Under the pieces are notes generated by a model. That model ran no database searches. It saw only the letters and a list, made by a program, of their open reading frames with translations, and was not told the DNA's origin. Shown in pieces: positions 50,752 through 57,432 of a stretch of 57,432 nucleotides of DNA; positions within the stretch are counted from its first letter, which is position 1, and every line of letters starts with the position of its first letter. Made by a program: the position numbers and the translations under genes. This stretch comes from Stentor roeselii. Its lineage: Eukaryota; Ciliophora; Heterotrichea; Heterotrichida; Stentoridae. The stretch is from assembly GCA_006503475.1 (NCBI GenBank), contig RSEH01000285.1:1-57432 (forward strand), in the 5' to 3' direction.

Positions 50752-53700
50752 TTATTCCTTTAGTCTCGCTTTATCTTCCATCTTAAACTTTTCTTTAAAA
50801 ACAGAGTCTCTAGCCAAATTTTCAAACCCTTTTGAAAACTCAAATCTTATCAAACTGCTAATCTTTACTCCTGCCGTTGTTTTGAAACTTTTCGTAAACC
50901 TCAAACTGTAAAATCCTCCTACTCCTAAAATCACCAACATTCCTAAATAACAAGCAACAAAAAACACAAAGTTTCCTTCAGCCCACACATAAGCAGTCGA
51001 TAAAAGTATTCCCCACGAACTTAAAGCCAAAATAGTCACTTGGTAAACTCCAGCTTTTTCCAAATTAAAAGGCTTGACCAAAGCACTAAAAATAGCAAAA
51101 ATCACAAGAATCCCAGTCAAAATGAAACCGAACAGAACTTTATATTTCACTTGTCCTGCTCTTTTGACAACAACAAAACCAACTTGAAAAGTATTCAAAA
51201 CTGCCAAGTAAATAGGATTACTTCTCAAGTTTGACTCATTTTGGACTATTTCCCATAAAGGTCTTGCAAAACTTGATATTCCTGTGAAGATGACTAAGCA
51301 AACAATCCCAGCAATAACAAAAGTTTTATGACGACCTGTATAACAAAAGTATCGACAGTCTCTTGAAAGAAAAGATGATTCAAGATCATCATCAATACTT
51401 TCAGAACACTTTAAAATGTCTAACAAAAGGTAAACTATCGGTAAGTAAAATAAATGATTGCAAAGAATTCCCAAAACTTCGAAAAATTCAAAGGCTCTCT
51501 CTGGAATAAACCCGAGATTTCCCAATCTGGTTTGACGAACAATCAAAAAACAAGTTGCAAAAACACAAGAAAAAGTAACAACAAGCAATCCTGAGTAAAA
51601 TCTCCAAAAATTGTCATATTCAATGTTAAAGTAATCTTGGATGTTAAGGCCTATAAGTTTGTTTATGTCATTTAAAGTTCTACTGAAAATTCCACCTTCT
51701 GGCTCAAGACAAATAATTTGAAAAAACTCTAAAATAAAAAAACCAAAAATCAACATATCAGGAAAAGCAATGGGTTTTGTTTCATCGAAGTCCTGCGTAA
51801 AATTCCGAAAGTTTCTCCATGAAACAATAGAAAAAATAACAGAAACGACTAGAATAATAAGACAAACAATAATCAAAACTCGATTGCCATCATCAGAGTG
51901 TCTAATCAAAGAAGGTTTAAATCCACAGACACCATAATCAAAGAAGTTAGAAGGAGTAGTATCAGAATCTGCCCACTTAGCAGAATTAACATAAACAGTA
52001 GTCTTTAACGAGTACCGATCTGCTAAAACCAAGTCAAAAAGTTCGAGTTGATCAGATTCAACATTAAGAGCGACTTGTTTAAACATATACTTGACACCTG
52101 ACCTTTCATTTGAATAAGGTGAAAAATAAACCTGGCCAAGACATCCATGAAACCTTTGAAGTCTCATGAATTTAAGTAAAACATTAGGATCTTCAAAGTC
52201 TTCTCCTTTCGACACTAAATGCTGAATAGTCTGATGAATCAGAAGAAAAGCATCATGAGTCATGCACATATAATTAGTATCATTGTATGATTCTTCTAAA
52301 TCTTTCAAAATCTTTTGACCTAAATCGCCTTCCCATTCTTTAAACCCGCCTACGAGATTCCCTTGAAGAAGTTCCTTGAGCTTCTCATGATTCTTATCAC
52401 TTCTATAATAATTCACAATAGTATTATATGAGTAAACTTCCCAGGCAGCGATAAACTCTCCTTTGCGATATCCAACATCATATAAACCTTCAACTATAGG
52501 CGCGAGCATAGTGGTAACAATGATGAAAATCCTACATTTTTTCATTCTCGGATATAAAAAATAATCTTTATACTTTTCAAAATCATTTCTCGAGTAATTT
52601 CCAGGAAAAATTGATAAATTCCTAGGATTCAAGACTTCTAATCCACTTAGATTAAGCATCTTAGTAACCATTTCATAAAGAAAAGGAGCATCTGCACTTC
52701 CATAAACAGCGATTTGATTCCATTTGAAGTTTTTAAACAAAAGAGACTGCCCTCCAACAAAGTAATCAGAGTATTCACTTCCAAGTGATAAGAATTCTGG
52801 AAATAATTCTTTCTTTTTCAAGTCGAAATCGGAGATAGTTGCAGAAATTTGAGGTAAGTAAAGACCTAGCTGCCTAAGAGCAATCATATTAAAATAAACT
52901 CCTCCATGGTAAAGACAGGTGAGGTAAGCCAAAGGTTGTAAATGAATCAATTTCTGCAGACATTGAAGACTGTAGTTCATATTCACTGCAATATTTCCAC
53001 AGTCAGTCGGTTGGACCAAGTACTTAAACCCTGAGCTTTTCTCCTCATTAGTCTTGTTAATTGCGTAAAAAGCTCCTTGAAAAAACAAGTTTGAATTCGT
53101 TTTATATGAATCAACTGCCTCCCACGAGCCATTAGCAACAAATAAAATTACTTCATTTTCAACTGAGTTACTTATCGAGTTACTATTCATCAGACTTTCC
53201 TCTAAAATTTTTATTTCTTTGCTTATCTCCGCAAGTTTTACCTTCGTTGAATTCAGAATTTGAAGTAATTCCAAATGGTTACCACAATTGTGAAAATCAC
53301 AGAAAATAAAGTTAAAATTTTCTGAATAATGAAAAAATTCTTTTAAAAGGATTTTTAGGTAAATAGAAATTGATTCAAAACGATTTGTTGAAGAACTGGT
53401 TCCTTTTTGACTGATAATTAAAGAGTTTTCCATGAAAATTTCACTGGAAGTAAATGACGGAAACAAGAATTTTACATTAGACTTGTTGGCTTTTCTTTTA
53501 ATCAGTAATGTCTGAAAGTTCAACAGAAACTCATCAGAGCCGAAAATGATAAAATTTCGATTTCCTGATGACTTTACCAGCAATTTAACCATCCTGTCGA
53601 TATACTCCAAGTCATTAGTTTCTTGAATGATCGAAGAGGTACTTGTAATGTTTATCTGCGCTTTCAGATGATTTGAGAAGTCAATCGCGCCTGGGTCACT

Positions 53701-54084
53701 TGAAGAAATGATTGAAACTGATTTCCATTTAAGAAGATTCACAATTTCATTTATTTTGATTGACTCGTATTCCGCACTTGGAACTGCTGAGTACCTTAAA
53801 CTTGAATAAGAAGATTCAGGAGTTGAGGAAAGACTTATATAAGGCACTTTAAGTTCTTCGGATATTTTATCGATTTCAAATAAAAAAGTCGCTTCTGATG
53901 TCATGTCGACTATCATCGAAATTTTTGAAGTCGATGAAAAATCGAAATTTTTCAGGTGAAATTTGTTTAAGTAATCTGAAAAGTCTGATAAAAGTGAAAC
54001 TGGAGTCAAGTCGCTGTAGAGGATTAGAACTGAATCACTATTTTCGCAGAGGACTTTTGAGATTAGAAAATAGACTACGAGCAT
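50752..54084 (-). CDS. Intact receptor: two PBP1-like domains plus 8-9 membrane helices
   Basis: The protein has 1110 residues. Signal peptide MLVVYFLISKVLC. First PBP1-like region at about residues 17-270 (KVPYISLSSTPESSYSSLRY, LLKWKSVSIISSSDPGAI), apparently missing its earliest strands. Second, fuller PBP1 domain at about 310-715 (NLFFQGAFYAINK, TDCGNIAVNMNY, YLPQISATISD, NFKWNQIAVYGS). Hydrophobic segments at about residues 726-745, 765-783, 818-838, 858-880, 921-940, 945-963, 973-993, 1006-1024 and 1030-1050, then a ~60-residue cytosolic tail. PBP1/ANF-receptor folds bind small ligands. The helix count and sequence do not match class C GPCRs, so the signalling mode is unknown. A sensory or food-detecting receptor is inferred. 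Many N-glycosylation sites fit an extracellular ectodomain. Confidence 0.85.
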   Translation of the reverse strand: MLVVYFLISKVLCENSDSVLILYSDLTPVSLLSDFSDYLNKFHLKNFDFSSTSKISMIVDMTSEATFLFEIDKISEELKVPYISLSSTPESSYSSLRYSAVPSAEYESIKINEIVNLLKWKSVSIISSSDPGAIDFSNHLKAQINITSTSSIIQETNDLEYIDRMVKLLVKSSGNRNFIIFGSDEFLLNFQTLLIKRKANKSNVKFLFPSFTSSEIFMENSLIISQKGTSSSTNRFESISIYLKILLKEFFHYSENFNFIFCDFHNCGNHLELLQILNSTKVKLAEISKEIKILEESLMNSNSISNSVENEVILFVANGSWEAVDSYKTNSNLFFQGAFYAINKTNEEKSSGFKYLVQPTDCGNIAVNMNYSLQCLQKLIHLQPLAYLTCLYHGGVYFNMIALRQLGLYLPQISATISDFDLKKKELFPEFLSLGSEYSDYFVGGQSLLFKNFKWNQIAVYGSADAPFLYEMVTKMLNLSGLEVLNPRNLSIFPGNYSRNDFEKYKDYFLYPRMKKCRIFIIVTTMLAPIVEGLYDVGYRKGEFIAAWEVYSYNTIVNYYRSDKNHEKLKELLQGNLVGGFKEWEGDLGQKILKDLEESYNDTNYMCMTHDAFLLIHQTIQHLVSKGEDFEDPNVLLKFMRLQRFHGCLGQVYFSPYSNERSGVKYMFKQVALNVESDQLELFDLVLADRYSLKTTVYVNSAKWADSDTTPSNFFDYGVCGFKPSLIRHSDDGNRVLIIVCLIILVVSVIFSIVSWRNFRNFTQDFDETKPIAFPDMLIFGFFILEFFQIICLEPEGGIFSRTLNDINKLIGLNIQDYFNIEYDNFWRFYSGLLVVTFSCVFATCFLIVRQTRLGNLGFIPERAFEFFEVLGILCNHLFYLPIVYLLLDILKCSESIDDDLESSFLSRDCRYFCYTGRHKTFVIAGIVCLVIFTGISSFARPLWEIVQNESNLRSNPIYLAVLNTFQVGFVVVKRAGQVKYKVLFGFILTGILVIFAIFSALVKPFNLEKAGVYQVTILALSSWGILLSTAYVWAEGNFVFFVACYLGMLVILGVGGFYSLRFTKSFKTTAGVKISSLIRFEFSKGFENLARDSVFKEKFKMEDKARLKE

Positions 54085-54101
54085 TTATAGTCACAAAATG
54101 G
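54085..54101 (-). promoter_or_regulatory. 17-bp leader shared with the receptor at 49623
   Basis: Identical to 49624-49640 and in the same position directly before the ATG. Upstream of it the flanks differ, apart from a similar G+T-rich plus strand. Confidence 0.55.
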
Positions 54102-55879
54102 TTTTTAGGAGGATGGGTTTACTTTTTGAAATTTTAGGAGATAGGAAAGTTTGGTGATTTGGTTTAGAAGTTGGAGATGGGTGTTGGTTGGAGAGAGAAG
54201 AGTAGGGATTTTTTATGAGAAATTCAGAACCACCTCAACATAAACTTAAAATTTTTTTTATTGATAGGTGAGGGCCACTTCAGATCAGGTTAATCTCAGG
54301 TAGTTTCTTGATAAAGGGCTGAAAGGTAGTACTTTATTCGAGTTTAGTGTTGAGTTTTATACTTTGTTAACTTTTTCAATACAACTACTGATATTAAGGC
54401 GAATTATTAGGGTAATTATTAGAGCTAAATTTTACAATTTCATTTTCTGAGTTGATATATTTTAGAACTTTTATCAAATTTTGGAGGTTAAGGTGGATTC
54501 TTGGTGAAATTTTAACTTTAAAATTTCGAGTAGATGCAAACATTTTATGTTAAAAATATTTCAATAAGATTTTTTCCATTATATCAAAAGAAATTCATTT
54601 TTACTTGAAAAATTTGTTTAAACTCGGATTGAATCTCAAGAGATTGATGTTATTTACAAATAAAATTTATTATATCATGTTAATATTACTTTAAAATATC
54701 ACGAAAGTTTAAAGCTTTTCAAATTTAACAAAAAATCCAAACTTTTAAGATGTTAAAATGATTTAAAGTTTATTTGTTATGAAAAATAATCATAGTGTAT
54801 CCAAGTTTATTCACTCTAATTTCTAATTTTCTGACCTTGCTGATTACTAATCAAATATTTTATATATCCAGAATCATTCTTGGAACTTTTGATTTTCCTG
54901 AAATAAAAGATTGTTATAAACTGACTTTATCAAGAAAAGATTAACAATATAACAATAAATTTTTCTCTAATCTTTTACAGTCTCTTATGATACAAGTTTT
55001 ACTACTTTTTATACTAGTTTTACTACTAACAATACAAGTTATACTAATTATCATACAAATTTTACTAATTTTTTTAGTTCTACTACTTTTATACTAGTTT
55101 TACTTTTTATACAATTTTTCCTACTTTTTACAAGTTTTATTACATATGATATAATTTTTACTACTTTTATACTAGTTTTACTACTTATAATACTAGTTTT
55201 AGTATATATGATAATTATGATGATATTCTAATTGAAATTAAGAATCTTTCTATATAAAACTACAAAAATTACTTTAAGATTAGATTAATCTCTCATTTTC
55301 ATCTTTTTCTTGCATAAGTACTTCTTCTCAGCTTCCTTGTTTATTTCAATAAAACAATTATGATTGACTTTCAAATTTTTGCAAAATTATATCCTTTAGC
55401 TAGAAAGGAAGCTCCAGTCCTTATACTTTATCTCAATCCTTCAAAAGAATCCATAAAGTTGCACTAATCAAAAAAGATTGAAAAAAAGCAATCAAATTTT
55501 ACTTTTTGCAACCTGAATATTTCTTTGAAATTTTATAATTACGTTAAGAAGCTCCTCTTGAATTACTGATGTTGTTTTCTCTCTGAATTTTGAATTTCCT
55601 ATAAAATAGTAATCCATTTTCCCTATACTTTAACTATCCTATCTAAAAAAATATAGATTAAATGCCATAACTTTGAAGTAATAGCAAGGATTCTTGAACA
55701 GGCCCACATCCTGAAATGATTATTCTTCACTAAGTAATTATCCACTCATCCTTTTTAAAACTCAAAATTGTTATTAAAGTTCTATAAAAAAAGTTTTTTT
55801 TTTAATAAACCCTGATTTACATAATCTTTCATAGCCCAGATGAATACTTTAAAGTAGTGATTAATGTCCATTTATAAAT
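54102..55879. other. Intergenic region between the receptor and the secreted-protein gene
   Basis: About 1.8 kb. The part next to the receptor (to about 54230) is G+T-rich on the plus strand. The rest is AT-rich and contains an irregular repeat block at 54991-55206. No gene or RNA was recognised. Confidence 0.5.
54991..55206 (+). repeat. Irregular ACTAGTTTTACTAC repeat block
   Basis: About 215 bp made of degenerate copies of AGTTTTACTACTTTTATACT, with phrases such as TATACTAGTTTTACTAC and ATACAAGTTTTA recurring every 20-35 bp. The spacing is irregular and there is no coding frame. It looks like a decayed minisatellite. Confidence 0.7.
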
Positions 55880-57432
55880 ATGAGGATATTAGCGTGCCTG
55901 TCTGCCTGTGCGTGCCTTATTCTTCTTTGTGATGCTAGCTGCTCTTTCCCAAGCGATAAAAATACAACAGTATTTACTTTAGTTACTCTTGACCTAACTT
56001 CCAGCACGACTACTGACCAGTACTTGAACCTAACCCTTCCCAAGGAAAACATTTTCAGTAGTTCAAGTCTTTCTCAGACTGTAAGTTCAAGTAATTCAGG
56101 AAAATTAGAAATTTATTTTACAGCAACTGGTAGATTTGAATTGAGCTTAATATGTGAAGACAATTCTACTGATTCAATAATAATCTATGCTGAGAACTTA
56201 GCAACAACTATAAGCTACTCAGATGATGAGCCTAAAGATATTGGAACTAATTTTACATTAATTATAGAGATTAATGAAAACCTTGTCTCAGATCTTGACT
56301 TCAGTTTCGAATTAGAATTGATTGACTGTGGATTGGAAGAAAAAAGAAATGATCGACTTTTAGGGACAAGGAAAAAAAATGAGAGTTCTAAGAAAGCTAC
56401 ATTTTCTGACTTAAGGATTATTAAGAAAGGGACTTATTGCCCAAAAGTGATTTTGATTGTTGATAAAAAGTACTCTAAGGAATATACTTATGACTCACTT
56501 AGCATCGATAGTTCTATTGAATCAGTCAGTCTTCTTTGTGATAACAAAATCGAACAATTTGTCATTGAGACTTGCACTCTTCAAGTTAAAGGAAAGAACT
56601 CAGTTGATTACCTTGATGGTTATTCGGTTGATCTAGAGCTTGATGATAATTCTGAGCTTGGAAACTGGACCAAGCCCTTGGATATTGGTACCTCGTCAAC
56701 CAATTTATCATTTTATATAAAAAATAATGGTGCCAAAACATTAAAATTTACAGCTAAATCAAACTCATCGGATTCATTTAAAAGCGACAGCATTACTTTT
56801 AATGTTCTCGCAGCTACTTTTTCTATCAACAGTATAATTGTAAATAATATTTAGAACTCAGTTAGCAGCTCTTCCTTCGATATTATTGCTAGAATTAAAA
56901 GCAGTTCTGACGAAAACATAATTTCTGAATATTTGGCTGGAATGAATATCATCCTTGAACTATCACCTCAAGATTCAACTAATTCAGGGACTATCTTCAA
57001 AATTGGAACTGAAAAATATAATAAAAATTGCTCCTTAACTCTTTCATCAAACCCATTCAAGTTTGAGTCAATCACAGTCCTATCATCAGGGAATTTTCAA
57101 TTCATTCTGACAACAAGTCCAATTAATATAAATTCTTTTAGTTCAAATACATTTGAAGCTACTAATAAAGTGAAAAATTTAAATGTTTCGATTCCAAATG
57201 TATTCAATTACTTTAAATTCAAGATTGACTTCAATATTTATGGAGATGATGACAACTTCTATTTAGGAAGTAGCAAAATCAATGTCGTGGAAAAAAGCAC
57301 TTTGGGAACGGAAGGAAAGTTAGAGATTGCAAATGACAAAGGAAAACCAAGATCAGATGATTTTTATTTTTTAGGATTTGGTGAAGCTGTTCTTGATTTC
57401 ACTATCGATGGATTAACAATTTCTAAGACTTT
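55880..57432 (+). CDS. Secreted or surface Ser/Thr/Asn-rich protein, 15-nt intron (3' end outside the window)
   Basis: Start MRILACLSACACLILLCDASC, a clear signal peptide. Exon 1 is 55880-56839. The 15-nt intron 56840-56854 removes an in-frame TAG. Exon 2 runs open to the window end (about 512 residues so far). The sequence is beta-rich, with many N-glycosylation sites (NTT, NLT, NST, NFT, NES, NWT, NLS, NSS) and scattered Cys. LKFTAKSNSSDSFKSDSITF and FTLIIEINENLVSDLDFSF suggest repeated immunoglobulin- or cadherin-like strands. I cannot name a family. A large extracellular surface protein is inferred; a membrane anchor, if any, lies beyond the window. Confidence 0.75.
56840..56854 (+). other. 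15-nt spliceosomal intron
   Basis: GTAAATAATATTTAG interrupts an otherwise open frame. Its TAG is in frame and its removal joins ATT|AAC in phase 0. Length, GTAA start, A at position 10 and TAG end match the intron at 21233-21247. Confidence 0.85.

Noticed and set aside
46576-51234. Two identical 64-codon plus-strand frames (46576-46770 and 51040-51234)
   Set aside because: They are antisense shadows of the duplicated receptor membrane region; their identity only reflects that duplication.
6389-56854. In-frame stops in several genes as evidence of a reassigned or context-dependent genetic code (as in Condylostoma)
   Set aside because: The long intact genes contain no in-frame stops over thousands of codons, and TAA, TAG and TGA all end intact genes here. 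Aligned residues at the stops are Ser, Lys and a non-Trp position, not one consistent amino acid. Two stops (21233, 56852) are explained by 15-nt introns.
1-57432. CRISPR array, bacterial operon or phage content
   Set aside because: The repeats are short tandem arrays without spacers, the genes are eukaryotic, and introns are present.

Overview
The window looks like macronuclear-type DNA of a heterotrich ciliate close to Stentor. The sequence is AT-rich, with compact and mostly intronless genes. TAA, TAG and TGA all end genes. Two genes are interrupted by 15-nt introns of the form GTAA-N5-A-NN-TAG (21233-21247 on the minus strand, 56840-56854 on the plus strand), which is the intron size known from Stentor. 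The species assignment is inference. The gene content is eukaryotic throughout: Hsp70, Polo-like kinase, a HECT ligase, a JmjC protein, and receptors with PBP1-type ectodomains.

Layout. 1-960 is the 3' end of a cytosolic-type HSP70. 961-6370 is AT-rich and holds relics: a decayed trypsin-fold protease (about 3785-4760), a 37-38 bp triple repeat, and a minus-strand remnant (about 5090-5760). 6371-8305 is a second HSP70 copy with three in-frame stops and altered motifs. 8480-10193 (minus) carries a mucin-like membrane protein and a SET protein with a signal peptide, only 7 nt apart. 10418-13780 is a WD40 protein fused to a six-helix, TRP-like membrane domain, with a 20-bp x5 array in the shared promoter. 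14058-14906 (minus) is a probably myristoylated protein. 15204-20715 is a tight plus-strand cluster: ankyrin protein, secreted M16 protease, and an ARID-JmjC protein lacking its iron ligands. 20801-23142 (minus) holds a small spliced gene with a CaaX-like end and a Polo-like kinase. 24005-33481 (minus) is a 3158-residue HECT ligase.

34252-54084 is a receptor neighbourhood. One family, with two PBP1-like (ANF-receptor-type) domains followed by 8-9 membrane helices, is present as an intact gene (50752-54084, minus), a near-intact copy with one in-frame TAG (46279-49623, minus), and a broken copy (34252-34740 plus 36560-39492, plus strand) whose two parts are separated by about 1.8 kb of AT-rich DNA. 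The first two share near-identical 3' halves but diverged 5' halves, suggesting gene conversion of the membrane module. Between them lie a very AT-rich propeller-like gene, a decayed gene, and a small lysine-rich ORF. 55880 to the window end is a secreted Ser/Thr/Asn-rich protein gene containing a 15-nt intron.

The most unusual large-scale feature is that the plus strand alternates between G+T-rich and A+C-rich blocks of roughly 0.4-1.5 kb. The switches fall inside genes and across intergenic DNA regardless of gene orientation. I read this by eye and it needs a skew plot.
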